64,000 nucleotides of DNA from Delphinus delphis (taxonomy: Eukaryota > Chordata > Mammalia > Artiodactyla > Delphinidae): NCBI RefSeq assembly GCF_949987515.2, contig NC_082694.2, forward strand, positions 10,843,958 to 10,907,957, given 5' to 3'. Below are positions 20,181 through 32,130 of the stretch, one piece after another (position 1 is the first letter of the stretch; each line of letters begins with the position of its first letter). A program made the position numbers and the translations under genes. The notes under the pieces were generated by a model. That model was not told the DNA's origin and made no database searches. It saw only the letters and a list, made by a program, of their open reading frames with translations.

Positions 20181-21178
20181 CTCTGGTCCTGACCTTGGTC
20201 TGAGCACGGAGGACTGGGATGGAGGCAGATTTGGGTGAGGGACTCACCATTGGGTAGGATTTAAGCTGAGAGACAAAGTCAAAGATGACTTCACAGTGTT
20301 AACCTCAGCATCTGGGATGGTCATTATTCTCAGGTCAGAAATGTGAAAGTTAAGTGGGGGACCTGGTGTGGAGATCAACCATGAGTTCAGTTTTCCACTA
20401 GCTGACTTGGAGGCAGAGTCACAGACAGAAGTGCCCCGAGGCAGCCAGGGTCCCGGGCAATCAGAGCCAGAGGTGGCAGAGGTGGCAGAACCGGCTCCCG
20501 AGGACTGCGAGCCCGGGTGTGGCCTGTGCGGTGGATACAGGATCCTCAAAACCCTGAAAGTTAGTCTATATTAACCATCTACACACCAGGAAGCTGAAGT
20601 TCCGAGAGGTGAGCAACCTGCCCGGGGCACACAGCTCCTAATTTGGGGAGTTGGAGCGCACACCCCGGTCTCCCACTCCAAAGGCTGCCTGCCCTGGCAG
20701 GACTAGTGCTATAGGAGTGACTTCTGTCTGGGAACTACCCTGGACCTCTGTTCCCTGGAAGCGCCAGCCGAAGGCAGAGACGAGGTGGGACAAGGCTCAC
20801 ATACGGAGGAGGCGGTAAAGTCACACCTTGGGCACCTGCAGAAGCTGTCTGTGAAGGGATTAGAATATCAGTATGCTTCACGTAGGCACAGGTTTGAAGA
20901 CGTGACCTCGTTAGACTCAGTGGCTGGAGTGAGTAGACATCCTAGGCCGAGACAGCCCTGGGCCTCCCTTTGGCCTTTTCACACCTCTCCTGTCCTCTTG
21001 TCAAGCCCCTCCCAGCCTTCCCCTTCCACCCTTCCATCGGGGCGGGGCAATGGGAGAGAGGGCCCCCAGAGCCCACTTGCAGGAAAACCTCTGGGTTGCC
21101 AGCCTTCCCTACTTCCATTTGGACCTCTCTCTGGCTGCTTCTGCCAGTAGAAGGTAGCCATATGGTTTCCCAGTGTTC
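20181..21178. other. Mostly unique sequence with one MIR piece
   Basis: A reverse MIR is readable at about 20575-20695 (GGAAGCTGAAGTTCCGAGAG, CACACAGCTCCTAATTTGG). The remainder holds no recognised gene or repeat. Confidence 0.6.
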
Positions 21179-21186
21179 ACGTGTGT

Positions 21187-21224
<38 letters not shown>
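21179..21224. repeat. (GT)n microsatellite
   Basis: About 22 GT units with one GA interruption near the start. Confidence 0.96.
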
Positions 21225-22270
21225 TTATAACATCCTCGGCTCTGCAGGGACCGGCCCACCACGTGCAGCTCCCTTAGACAGAGGCTGGTTTCCTTGGAGT
21301 TACTCCTGCCTTCCCTTTCCTACCATCCAGTGGGATGGAGCCATGAGTCCACCCATCAGGCTGGTTCCCCTCCTCCCAGACCTGAGGAACAGGCTCTGTC
21401 CACAGATAATTGCTGCACCCACAGAGGAGCCAGAGCTCTCCTCCCCAGGGAAGGGGTGAGGGATGGCTGGAGCGGGAGAGCAGTGGGAGAGAAGGACAGA
21501 GGGTTGACGAGGGGCAGGAGGGGAAGAGGTAGCAATTCTGGCTCTACCCCCTGTTGCTGTGTGACCTCAGGCAAGCTCCCTCCCCTCTCTGGGCAGCTGT
21601 CCCTCCTCGGTGGACTAGGAGAGCACTGTTCATGAAGATGAAGCGAGATAACACAAGTCAAGCCTGAGGACAGGTCTGCGCATGGCCAGTACTGGGGACT
21701 GGGGCGGGCAGTTATGGGGGCTACCGCAGTTAGCTGCGAGGCATGTGATGTGGAGTGAGGACGAGGGAGGGGAAGAGCCAGCAGTTGTGGTCAGGGTCGG
21801 GGGCTGGGGAAGATCCCACAGGGGGCCCTCCCACCTCCCCTTTTGGAGCCTGGAGTGGGCTGAGGAGAGGAGAGAGTCTAGAGGGGATGGAGGAGGGAGA
21901 GGTTGTCACTAGGCAGCGGAGGGGCAGGAAGGGCTGTGAGCTTTACGGGAGCTGGTACCTGGGCACCAGGTGGACCATGCACATCGGGAAACACCTGTCC
22001 TTCTCCCCCGTCACTCAAGAGCCTCAAGAGCGGAGAGCCCGGGCTCACCTTTATTGACATTGATATTGACAGGCTTCTAAATAAAGGAGGGAGCCACGCT
22101 CCGTCTCCCCTCCCCCTCCTGCCCCACACAGCAGCTCCAATGGTCCCTGCTCCTCTCTGGTGACGTTCGTGGGGCCCCTTAGTCCACTGTCCTCGCTCAG
22201 CTCTGGGTCCTGCCTTTCCACCAAACTTTGCAGCTGCAGCATTTCCCCATGTTTGTCAGTGTTTTCAGGC
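21225..22270. other. Mostly unique sequence with one MIR piece
   Basis: A sense MIR lies at about 21535-21660 (GCTGTGTGACCTCAGGCAAG, AAGCGAGATAACACAAG). The rest shows no supported gene. ATTGACATTGATATTGACAG near 22053-22072 is a small repeated word. Confidence 0.55.
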
Positions 22271-22482
22271 TTTTTTTTTTTTTTTTTTTTGCGGTACGCG
22301 GGCCTCTCACTGTTGTGGCCTCTCCCGTTGAGGAGCACAGGCTCCGGACGCGCAGGCTCAGCGGCCATGGCTCACGGGCCCAGCCGCTCCGCAGCATGTG
22401 GGATCTTCCCGGACCGGGGCACGAACCCGCGTCCCCTGCATCGGCAGGCGGACTCTCAACCACTGCGCCACCAGGGAAGCCC
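22271..22482 (-). mobile_element. CHR-type SINE (short type)
   Basis: A 20-base T run, GCGGTACGCGGGCC, and the CCACCAGGGAAGCCC head. Low divergence from the other short-type copies. Confidence 0.95.
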
Positions 22483-22499
22483 CAGGCCCTGTTTTAAAC

Positions 22500-22690
22500 G
22501 GCACAACTGCCGTGTATGTAACTGTTCCCTTGCTTTTGGAAACTTAGCTGGCTTCTGTTTTTTCAGCACAACAGAAAGTGCTGCATGGAACAGTTTTGAG
22601 CATAGTGCTTTCTCCTGCATGAGCTCAACTCTCCAGGCGAGATTTCCAGAACTGGGGCTGCTGGCTCAAAGGACACCAGTGTTTTGAGTC
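22500..22690 (-). mobile_element. Old L1 3' fragment, antisense (probable)
   Basis: The order 'TTTTGAGCATAGTGC ... CCAGAACTGGGGCTGCTGG ... GCTCAAAGGACACCAGTG' follows the reversed L1 3' UTR pattern seen elsewhere in the window, with strong divergence. Confidence 0.5.
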
Positions 22691-22699
22691 AATGCACAC

Positions 22700-22855
22700 C
22701 AGGGTGGAACGGCCCTCAGAAATGACCTGGTCCCTTCATCCGTGAGATGAGGAGATGAGATCCAGAGAGGAGAGGTGGCCTGGTGAAGGTGACCAAGCAG
22801 GTTTTTGGGGCTGCTGCTGTCTGGCCCAAGTATCTGCAGCTCCTTCCTCTTCTTG
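22700..22855 (-). mobile_element. MIR fragment (probable)
   Basis: Reverse MIR-like: TCATCCGTGAGATGAGGAG, then CCAGAGAGGAGAGGTGGCC, then GGTGACCAAGCAGG. Confidence 0.55.
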
Positions 22856-22911
22856 AAGCTTTGTGGTCTAGAAAAGAAGACCAGGCTGCTGCAAATGCTC
22901 CTCCAAGGAGA

Positions 22912-23405
22912 TTTTTTTAAAAAAAAATCTTAATTGAGGTATAATTCACATAGAGTTATATCTCTTTATTGAGATATAATTCATAATATACTATATAATT
23001 CACCCAAAGTGCACACTTTAATGGCTTTTAGTATGTTCACAGAGTTGTACAATCATCACTACAATCAGTACCAAAACATTTTCATCACCCAGAAGAAACC
23101 CTTGATCGGTCATCTCCAACCTCCCACTGCACTTCCCACCCCCAGCCCCTGGAAACCACTGATCTACCTTCTGTCTCTATGATTTGCCTACTCTGGACAT
23201 TTCATATAAATGGAGTCACACAATATGTGGTCTTTTGTGACTGGCTTCTTTCACTTAGCATCGTGTTTTCTAGATTCATCCATGTTGTAGCCTGTGTCAG
23301 TACTTCATTCCTACTTATGCCAAATAATACTTCATTGGATAAATGTACCAACATTTGTTTATCTACCCATCCGTTGATAAACATTTGGGTTGTTTCAACT
23401 TTTTA
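22912..23405 (-). mobile_element. L1 3' UTR fragment, antisense (L1M type)
   Basis: Begins with TTAATTGAGGTATAATTCAC and follows the old L1 3' end in reverse: AGAGTTGTACAATCATCAC, CCTGGAAACCACTGATCTAC, ACATTTCATATAAATGGAG, TCATCCATGTTGTAGCCTG, to TTTGGGTTGTTTCAACTTTT. No coding capacity. Confidence 0.92.
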
Positions 23406-23982
23406 GCAGCCTGGAGCCTGCCTGGTTCTTGGTGGAGGCCTCAGGCCACTGGCAGGTCTTCCTCTCCCCAGGTATTGCCCAGCTCCCTCTCTCTTCACCC
23501 AACTCTGCTTCCAGTGAGCCTTCCCCTCAACAGACTTCAGGAAAGCGCCAGGAAACTGTCCCTCACGGCCCCATTTCCCTGGAGTGTGGGTGGAGGACAC
23601 AAAGAGAATACTTCCTAGGAAGGACTGGGACGCAGCTGGAGAGCCCTAGGCCAGAGTTCTGGGAGCAGCTGCCTCACAACATGCAGAACCCAGCACCCGG
23701 CACGTATTAATGTGTCAGTCTGTTTGTTCATTCATTGATTCATTCATTCATTTACTCATTTGTTCATTCATTCATCATTCTCTAGATGAGCATGTCCTGT
23801 GCACTGGACCAAGTGCTGGAATGAGGCCCCTGGGGAGCCATGGTCTGCTGGGGACATAGGCCTGTAACCAAACCCTGGTGACATAGGGCAATGCTGCTGG
23901 AATCCAGGGTGGCTCAGGGCCACAGCCCAGAGCGAAGGGGGACCAAAACAACAGGAGAGAAGGAGGGCGTCAGAATCTCCTT
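23406..23982. other. Unique sequence with a (TTCA)n-rich patch
   Basis: A degenerate TTCA/CATT simple repeat lies at about 23726-23776. No gene recognised. Confidence 0.65.
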
Positions 23983-25045
23983 GGACATGTATATACTTTC
24001 AATGAATAATGTGACAATGAAATTAAGAAAAACTATTCCACTTATAACAGCATCAAAGCATAAAATATTTAGGAATAAATGTAACCAAAGAAGTGAACAA
24101 CAAATACTCTGAAAATTCTAAAACACTGTTGAAAGAAATGAAAGGAGATCTAAATAAATGAAAAGACATCCCGTGTTCATGGATCGGAACATTTAATATT
24201 GTTATGTGGCAACACTCCCCAAACTGAACTACAGATTCAATGCAATCGCTATCAGAATTCCAGCTGGCGGGCTTCCCTGGTGGCGCAGTGGTTGAGAGTC
24301 TGCCTGCCGATGCAGGGGACACGGGTTCGTGCCCCAGTCCGGGAAGATCCCATGTGCCGTGGAGTGGCTGGGCCCGTGAGCCATGGCCGCTGAGCCTGCG
24401 CGTCCGGAGCCTGTGCTCCGCAACGGGAGAGGCCACAGCAGTGAGAGGCCTGCGTACCGCAAAAAAAAAAAAAAAAAATTCCAGCTGACTTCTCCAAAAA
24501 GTTGAAAAGCTGATCCTGATATTCATATGGAAATGTAAGGGACCCAGAATAGCCAAGAAAATAATGAAAAAGAACAAAGTTGGATTTGATCTTTCTGATA
24601 TCAAAACTTACTACAAAGTTACATTAATTAAGACTGGCTGGTGCTGGCATGAGGTTACAATCCAATCAATGGATAGAATTTAGAATTTAGAAATAATCTC
24701 TCACATTTATAGCCGATTGATTTTTGACAAGGGTACCGAGACATTTCAATGTGGGAAAGAATAATCTTTTCAACAAATGGTGTTGGGACACATGTAAAGT
24801 AGGAATTTGGATCCCTACCTCACACCATAACAAAAATGAATTCAAAATGGATCAAAGGTTTAAATGTAAGCCAAAACAACAAAACTCTTACAAGAAAACG
24901 TGGACATAAATCTCATGACATTGAAATGGGCAGCGGTTTCTCAGATATGACACCAAGAGCAAAAGCAACTAAAGAAAACATTGATAAATTGGACTTCTTC
25001 AAAATTAAAAAATCTGGGCTTCAAAGGATACCATCAGGAAAGGGG
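23983..25045 (+). mobile_element. L1 ORF2 3' fragment, sense, split by a SINE
   Basis: Sense L1 sequence: CTTATAACAGCATCAAAGC, AGATTCAATGCAATCGCTATC (shortened here), the SINE, then AAAATGGATCAAAGGTTTAA and AATTGGACTTCTTCAAAAT. Many stops; only short pieces of the ORF2 C-terminal region stay open. Confidence 0.9.
24267..24476 (+). mobile_element. CHR-type SINE (short type) with exact 11-bp target-site duplication
   Basis: Intact head, box A and box B, and an 18-base pure A tail. Duplication AATTCCAGCTG at 24256-24266 and 24477-24487, splitting the L1 at a single point. Confidence 0.97.
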
Positions 25046-25871
25046 AAAGACAACCTAAGAACTGAGGGAGAGGTGGATACCCAGAGGTTCCCTGTGTTGT
25101 CCTGCACACTTGTGAACGATGGCCTTGAGGGTGGCCATGAAAACCTGACTAGTGACATGATTTACAATTCATTAATTCAAAACAGAGTTAGGCTCAGAAA
25201 CAGTGCAGGTTACTATGGGGCAGAAGGCTGTTTCACCCCAGGGTCTTCAGCAGGTCTCCGTCATGTGTGAAGCAACATCCTCAACGATGCCCACACCTGC
25301 CGTGTAGTATCAGCCAGGTGTCAAGAGCATCCCCCTGCCCTTGGGATCTAGATAAGATGGCCATGAACCCCAAATCCCATGGTCTGTCCCCCATTCTTCC
25401 CAGTTTGGCTCCCACGATGATGTCTGGTCCATACCACAGCTACCTTCTGCGGGTCCCTAAGAAGCCCCCTCACACAAAGCATCATGGGAACAGTGGATGC
25501 TTCTGAGCAGCTGGTCATCCAAGTCCTGCAGAGCAAATAACTTTAAAACGACATTTTGGGCAACCCCAGATTTGTCCCTGGGGCTCCTCCCTTGCCTCCT
25601 GCCGTATAGCACCTCCGTTCACATCTCCACGCCCACCCTTGTCTCCTTCCCTCATTTCCCTCATTTCCCACCGTCTCTGTGGTGTTGGAGAGGCACCACC
25701 ACGGCCCCTCCTGTCTCCCAAGCCTGCCTTCTTTGAAACATTGCCTCCTGCCTTGGCAGGTTGCAAAGAATTTTTCAAACAGGTCTGTCCTTTCTCCTCT
25801 CATCAGGTTGGCTGTGCAGTCACTCTGGGTGCACCTGACAGCCCCTAGGCTACAAGCATGCCTAAGTCCGT
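25046..25871. other. Unique sequence
   Basis: No gene or repeat recognised. Open frames up to 111 codons on both strands are not supported. Confidence 0.5.
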
Positions 25872-26400
25872 GGGCCACAATCCCCTGCTGGGTATTTCTC
25901 CCAGGAAGCTCCCACCCGGGTTTGCAGGAACCTGCATGCGATGTTTCTTGTGGTGTTATTTACAGCGGTGAAGAGTGGGATTAAATCAGTGGTCCTAATA
26001 GGTAAACAACAAGGTCCTACTGTATAGCATGGGGAACTATATTCAGTATCTTGTAACAAACTATAATGGAAAAGAATCTGAAAAAGAATATATATATATA
26101 ACTGAATCACTTTGCTGTACACCAGAAACACACAACATTGTAAATCAACTATACTTCAATAAAAAAACTTTTTTTAAATTAATGGTCCTACCTTAGCAGA
26201 ACAGACAGGTGTGAGCCACACAGCCGTCAGGAACAAGGTGGCGTACAGTTACCAGGAGATCCTAAAAATACAGTGCTGAATGAAAAACCATGTGATGGAC
26301 GGAGGCTATACCATGACATCATTCCTGTGAACTGAATACACAAGCACACTAGAAAGTTCTAAGGATACACGTGTATCTAAGGACATCCCTGGGAGTTAGG
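25872..26400 (+). mobile_element. Old L1 3' UTR fragment, sense, interrupted by a younger L1 3' end
   Basis: Left part CACAATCCCCTGCTGGGTATT with TTATTTACAGCGGTGAAG and right part ACAGTGCTGAATGAAAAACC fit an old L1 3' region. The young L1 piece at 25998-26175 lies between them. Confidence 0.65.
25998..26175 (+). mobile_element. Young artiodactyl/whale-type L1 3' end, 5'-truncated
   Basis: Ends with the lineage-typical CAACTATACTTCAATAAAA and begins at GGTAAACAACAAGGTCC. Flanked by AAATCAGTGGTCCTA (25983-25997) and AAATTAATGGTCCTA (26176-26190), a target duplication with two mismatches. Confidence 0.9.
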
Positions 26401-28074
26401 AATAATCCCATGAGTGCGCCTCCCAGGGCCTGCAGGTGAGACTGGGCCTTGCACGGAGGCACGTGACTAACTCAGGCACTCAGAAAGCAAGAGGCGGAGT
26501 GGGTAAGGGCCCAGGAGCTGCAGAGAGAAGGTGAGCCGTGACAGGGGGGTGTGAAAGAGTTGCACGCGGACGTGCAGGGTGGGGGTCAGCAGCCTTGAGG
26601 GTCAGGACTGGACGTGCAGGCCTCTGACGATGTGTGCCCGGGCCAGGGCCGGGGGCGGGGTGGGGGCGGGGTGGGAAGGGCTTGGAGACCTGGCCTTCTG
26701 TGTGTTTCTCTGCTGAGGTCGGGCTTAAGGCCGAGCCAGCCAGAATTCATGGGCCACCTCTGGCTGAGCACAGAAGGCGGCCGTCCCCAGTAGAGGGCTG
26801 TGAGCCTTGGCCCCTGGAAACAGGCCTAGCGATGCGGACGCTCAGCAATGTGCGGACGTGAGCTGCTCTGCTGCCCCGGCCACCCGGCCTCTGGCTGGCC
26901 AGCCCGGAGCCAGGCCTGGCCTGACCTTCCTCCCCATCTCCCGACATCCACCACCCTGGAGGCTCTGCTGGGGGCTGGGCTGGAGCCGGAGGGAACCCCA
27001 GGGCAGAAGGGAGGGGAAGGCGCTGTGAAAGTCTCACAGCTCTATCTCATCTGCCTCTTAATTAAAGCAGCCCTGTGTGGTGAGTGCGAGTTGGTGCGGG
27101 CTTGCGGAAGAGGCTGCTGGGCTTCCCACCCACTCACAGGCAGCCCGAGAGCCAGCGCACGAGGGGAGTACGAGGGAGGGCCGCCATGGTGCACTGGGCT
27201 CAGAGAGACGGGAGGTGTGGGGTTCCCCATCCCTGCCTGTCCCTTACCAGCGCTGTGGGCTTGGAGAAGCTGCTTCCCTCCTCTCTGAGGAAGTTGTGAG
27301 GTAGGTAAACTTCCTTTGTAAACTGCTAAACGCCGCCTGAGTGGGAGGTGGTGTGGAGAGCTGGCCTTCCAGCCAAGGATCCGATGACCTCGGCTGGGCA
27401 AGCAGAGTGGTCCCAGGGGGCAGGCGGGCATCTGGGCTACAGGATGGACCCTTCTCTTTTGCATCCCCTCCCAGAATGGGCAGCTGGGTCCAGCACCCAG
27501 CCTGGGACGAATGTGAGTCCAAGACAGATCCCCGCCCTGACTGGGACACAGGTTTGGCGCCTGCAGAGGCTCTGTCAGTTGGCGTTTTGCAAACTAGAAG
27601 GGATTGTTCTCATGAGAAAAGTTATTACGTTGGTGAGAGGGGTCTGATACCTTTGGAAAGCAAATCGGTGATGAGAGAGCAGCCAGTCTCTCTGCATACG
27701 GCAGGCCCACGGTAGGAGCGTGAGCTCCCCAGAGCCGCTGCTCAGGGATGAGGCCCTAAGTGGGTCGTGCGGGCCGCATTGGATAGCTGGCCAGTGCTCT
27801 CACCGCTTGGCCGTGACAGATGCACTCAGAGTCCTGGATACACAGCCCAGGCCCCGCCGCTTGAATTGCTCACAAGTGCACTAGTTTAGCACCACCTCCC
27901 CTGCAGCGAGGCCCTTGCTCGAGGTCGAGGGATGGTCAGTAACAGTCCTGGCCAGCATTCAAGATCTCAGAGCCCTGCGCAGCTGCTCAACGCTGGGGGG
28001 TTTCCGCTTTGCGGCCCCTCCCAGAAAGCACGCGTGTTTGGAAACTGGGTTCTGCAGCAGCCCAGCTGGCAGCT
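26401..28074. other. GC-rich unique sequence
   Basis: No supported gene. It holds a G-quadruplex-type run at 26651-26675. A possible sense MIR scrap lies at about 27250-27345 (CTTGGAGAAGCTGCTTCCC). AT-rich TCTTAATTAAAGC at 27054-27066 stands out in GC-rich surroundings. Confidence 0.5.
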
Positions 28075-28440
28075 CTGAGCCCCACTCTTGTCTGACCACC
28101 CTCCCAATACAGGGGTTCCATCTACAGGATGTCACATGGCCATCCAGGGTCTGCTTGCATCCTTCCAGGCACAGGGAACTCACTGCTTTGTGGGCAGCTG
28201 GGCCCAATATTTGCAGGTGGATAAGGAGGATGGGATACAATCAGATCTTCAGTACTGGGCACCATGCTGGGCCATGGAGGTGCCCAGGTCACGTGTGCCC
28301 TCTTTGCTCCCAGTGTGGACAGTCCTTCTTGTTAGAAAGTGCTTCCTGTTGCGACCCAAAGCCAGTGACTCCAGCCATTGGAGGTGTCCTCAGGCTACCC
28401 TCTGGAGCTGTGTAAAGTGGGTCTCGTCCGTTCACCTTTC
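28075..28440 (+). mobile_element. Ancient interspersed repeat, family not determined (tentative)
   Basis: Phrases such as CACAGGGAACTCACTGC, CCTTCTTGTTAGAAAGTGC and CTCTGGAGCTGTGTAAAG resemble an old mammal-wide repeat I have met before but cannot name with certainty. RepeatMasker would settle it. Confidence 0.4.
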
Positions 28441-28559
28441 CCAGCCCTTTCACTATGCCGGTAGAGTCCTTGAGGTAGAGCAAATCACTGTTGGCCATAG
28501 TCAGCTGTACCTCTCCCTGCAGGAGGTTGGGGTATCTGTGTCCAGCTGAACCAAGGTAG

Positions 28560-28830
28560 AGCCGTGTTACTTGCTTTGGCCAATGATAAGTGGGCAGAAG
28601 CTCTGTATGTCCCTTTCAGCAGAAGCTGTAAGGGCCAGTCTGTGGTTTGCCATGTATCTTTTCCTTCTGCCACCAGACAGAATATTCTAGATGAAGGCTA
28701 CTTTGTCAGCTTAGATCCCAGCAAAGATGACAAGGATCAGAGCCACAGCCAACCCACATGAGAGAGAAGCCATTGAGATTTGGGGATCTTTTGTTACTGC
28801 AATAAAACGCAGCCTATCCTGACTCATTTG
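28560..28830 (+). mobile_element. MLT1-like LTR (ERVL-MaLR), 3' part
   Basis: The 3' end of the LTR is readable: GAGAGAAGCCATTGAGATTT, TTTTGTTACTGCAATAAAAC, GCAGCCTATCCTGACTCA. These LTRs are non-coding relics of an ancient endogenous retrovirus-like family; no internal genes are present. Confidence 0.7.
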
Positions 28831-29139
28831 CTAAGGTCTCCTTGAAAGTGAGATCTCCAGTATCAAGGGGGTGAGAGCAGTGTGGAATAGGATGGGATGC
28901 CCTCCATGAGCAGGGATTATGGAAATATCTGTTAATTCCACATCAATTACAGCAGCAGCACATGTGCTCATAATAACCTTGGATGAAACCCATTCCTTAT
29001 GAACACGAACTGCTGGTGAACCAGGACTTCCTCATTCCCTGTTTAAGCAAAGGAGCACTTTACACCTGCAGAGACCCCTTGCCCTTCACTGGCATTCAAT
29101 TTCACCCTATTGGCTCTCAGCCACCTCCCTATCCTGCTG
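28831..29139. other. Unique sequence
   Basis: Nothing recognised. Confidence 0.5.
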
Positions 29140-29990
29140 GGTTAATTTTTTGAACGTCTTGTTACGAAAGTTTCAAACATGCAAAACAGTTGAAATAATT
29201 GTACAGTGAACACCTGTATACTCACCACCTAGATTCTACAATTTATATTTTACTATGCTTGCTGTATCATATATCTATCTACGCATCGTTCTACCCTTCT
29301 ATCAATCCATCTTACCTTTGGACGATTTTCAAAGTAAGTTGCAGATATCAGTAAGCTTCCCCACGCACCCAAACATTTCTGCATGTACATTGACTAGAGT
29401 TCAATATTTGTTTATGTTTTTAAAGGTATATACAGCGAAAGACACATACATTTCCAGAAATGCAAACACCTGTGTAACCCAAACTGCTCTTGAGATAGAG
29501 AACATTGTCATCACCCCAGAAGGCTCTTCCATGCCCCTTCCCTGGCAATGTCCATCTTAACCCTCTAGAGGCAAACACTGTTTTGATAGGTTTTGCCCAG
29601 TCTAGAAACTCAAATCAATAGAATCTTGCAGTGTCAGACTTTTTAAAAAATCAGCATAATATTTTGAGATTCACCCACACTGTTGCCTATACTTGTAGTT
29701 TGTTCCTTTTTGTCATTGAATAGTGTTGTATGATTATATCACAGTGTGTTTGTCTGTTGTCCTGTTGATGGACACCTGGGCTGTTTCTAGCTGTTGGCTA
29801 TTATGAATGAACCTGCTAAGAACATTTGTGTACGAGCTTTTTTGTGCGGACATAGATCTTCATTTCTCTTGAGTAAATATTTAATATTAGAATTGCTGAC
29901 TCATAGGAAGATATATATTTAATTTTATAAGAAACTAACAGATCTTTTCCCAAAGTGGCAATGTCTGAGAGTGCATCCACTGCCCCACAC
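29140..29990 (-). mobile_element. Old L1 3' UTR fragment, antisense
   Basis: Reversed L1 3' pattern: GTACAGTGAACACCTGTATAC (shortened), TTCTTTTTGTCATTGAATAG type segments, TGATGGACACCTGGGCTG, GGCTATTATGAATGAACC. No coding capacity. Its right end is the target of the SINE at 29991. Confidence 0.85.
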
Positions 29991-30191
29991 TTTTTTTTGA
30001 AGATTTTTTTATTTTTGATGTGGACCACTTTTAAAGTCTTTATTGAATGTCTTACAATATTGCTTCTGTTTTATGTTTTCGGTTTTTTGGCCCTGAGGCA
30101 TGTGGGGTCTTAGCTCCCCGACCAGGGATCAAACCTGCACCCCCTGCATTGGAAGGCGAAGTCTTAACCACTGGACTGCCAGGGAAGTCCC
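29991..30191 (-). mobile_element. CHR-1-like SINE with an unusual AT-rich 3' extension
   Basis: The head half (CCCCGACCAGGGATCAAAC, CACTGGACTGCCAGGGAAG) is preceded by about 90 bases not found in the other SINEs here, including TTTTAAAGTCTTTATTGAA and CAATATTGCTTCTGTTTTA. Flanks CTGCCCCACACT / CTGCTCCACGCT look like a diverged target duplication. Confidence 0.85.
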
Positions 30192-30824
30192 TGCTCCACG
30201 CTCTTGGGTTACTTTTGAATCTGGATCCCATCATTCAATGAGCGCACCATCCTTTCCAGCCAGTGTGATCCTCGAGGTTGATTAATATGCATACTATAGC
30301 CCATCCAACTCACTGCCTAGATTTTTGGGCAGGATGGTCCCCTGTGGCTGAGTATCAGAGGCCCACTCTATGAATAATTAATTGTTCAGTCACCTGTGAA
30401 AATACGCAATTGTGCTATAACCTGTAAACATCACCTCCAGGGAGTCATGAGATAAGTTTGTCAAATCGAGAAATGCTGTGCTTCTAACATCCTCCTCCAA
30501 ATGCCAGTCAAATATCAAAGTGGGGAAGGGGACCATCGCTTTCCTCTAGAAAAGCCTGCAGATGCTGTTTTCAGCTCTTGTAAATACAGCTGTTGAATAA
30601 TTTAAGAATCTTGCTAGAGATAAAATTTAGGCTTATCTGTGTGCAGGTTCCTGAATCCCTTCTTTGAAAATGGGCACAAATTTCTCCATCACTTATCCAT
30701 TGGCACATTTCACGTCACTCTGATTTTTCAGAGGTCACTGATAGGGGGTGCTTGATCATGTCTGCAGGTTTCTGTAGCTCCTCGGGCCTGGGGCAGGGGA
30801 GAGAAGGGAGGGAGGCAGACAATG
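30192..30824. other. Unique sequence, AT-richer
   Basis: No gene or repeat recognised. Confidence 0.5.
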
Positions 30825-31025
30825 GATATTATTGAACACGTCAGTGCACTGTGTGTGCGTTATACATGGACCATCTCATCTCAGGTGCTATTATCATCCT
30901 CCTTTTCAGATAAGGAAATTGAGCTCCATGAGGTCAAGTGATTGTCCAAGGTCACAGGACTGATCAGTGGCAGACCTAGGATTTCAAAGATTGCTTGACC
31001 TCAGATCTTTCTCCTACACACTCTC
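30825..31025 (-). mobile_element. MIR
   Basis: Reverse MIR: TCAGATAAGGAAATTGAGCTC, AGTGATTGTCCAAGGTCAC, GTGGCAGACCTAGGATTTC. Confidence 0.85.
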
Positions 31026-31293
31026 AAGGGCCCTTTGGTGACCTTGTGTACCAGTTATGAACTTCAAACCTGTTTATCGGTGGGAGGGGACACTGTTCCA
31101 TTGGAGCAGCAGGAAAGCTTTGGTACCACTGAGGAGGACCCAGACCTGACTGAGGTCAGCAGGGACGTGGGGCTTGGAAGTGAGCTCTCTGTTCGTTACT
31201 GGTGCATCTGCTGCCCGTGCCCTGGCCGGTCCTCCCGGGGAGCCAGGAAAGTGGAAAACAAATGCCCAAGCTCACCAGTCAGTAAGTGGGGCA
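31026..31293. other. Unique sequence
   Basis: Nothing recognised. Confidence 0.5.
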
Positions 31294-31650
31294 GGGGCTT
31301 TCCTGGTGGCATAGTGGTTAAGGATCCACCTGCCAATGCAGGGGACACGGGTTCAAGCCCTGGTCCGGGAAGATCCCGCGTGCCACGGAGCAACTAAGCC
31401 CGTGCGCCACAACTACTGAGCCTGCGCTCTAGAGCCCGCGAGCCACAACTACTGAAGCCCGTGTGCCACAACTACTGAAGCCCACACGCCTGGAGCCCGT
31501 GCTCTGCAACAAGAGAAGCTACCACAATGAGAAGCCTGCGCACTGCAACAAAGAGTAGCCCCTGCTCTCCACAACTAGAGAAAACCCGTGCGTAGCAATG
31601 AAGACCTAACACAGCCAAAAATAAATAAATAAATAAATAAATAAATAAAT
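31294..31650 (+). mobile_element. CHR-1-like long SINE, sense
   Basis: tRNA-like head with GGTTCAAGCCC box B, then repeated GCCACAACTACTGA blocks, CAACAAGAGAAGC, and an (AAAT)n tail at 31620-31650. At about 355 bp it is one of the longest SINEs here. Confidence 0.94.
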
Positions 31651-32130
31651 GCTTTCTTTAAAGCCATAGGAAAGCTCTGGACACAGATGCAGAGTATAAA
31701 TGAAATACGTTACAGAGAGGATCAAGCCCTTCCAGGAGAGAAGAGACTGGCAGTTGCTTTCATGCTGCCTAGTGGGGGCGGCCTCCTAAACTGGGTAGTG
31801 GAGGAGCAGGCCTGACAGGTGGAGGGACTTTGCTGGGAAAGGAGAAAACGTCCCAACTCTCAACAACTGGGTAAACCTATGTGGCAGATTAGAATCTGGA
31901 GGAGCCCCCAGTATAAAGCTACCCCTTAGGAGCTGGCCTGCTAGTTCTCTTCCATGGGGTTTGGCTGAATAAGCATCAACTGGAGGCAGGTCTGGCAAAG
32001 AGAAGGAGAATGAGAGAGAGAGACAGAGACAGAGACAGTACTTAGATCCAAAGCCCTGGAGGGGAAGGTACTGAACTCACCCTTGAAATATTGAAACCTC
32101 CATGAAATAAAACTAACTCAGCTCCCATCT
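31651..32130. other. Unclassified sequence
   Basis: No gene recognised. It has a short GAGA/CAGAGA simple run at about 32008-32038. It may be an old repeat I cannot name. Confidence 0.45.

Noticed and set aside
28564..28761. 65-codon frame that looks like a short protein exon
   Set aside because: It lies in MLT1-like LTR sequence and ends in the typical LTR terminus.
31294..31650. Direct repeats of GCCACAACTACTGA as a possible CRISPR-like or satellite array
   Set aside because: They are internal repeats of the CHR-1-like SINE, also seen in other copies; this is mammalian DNA.
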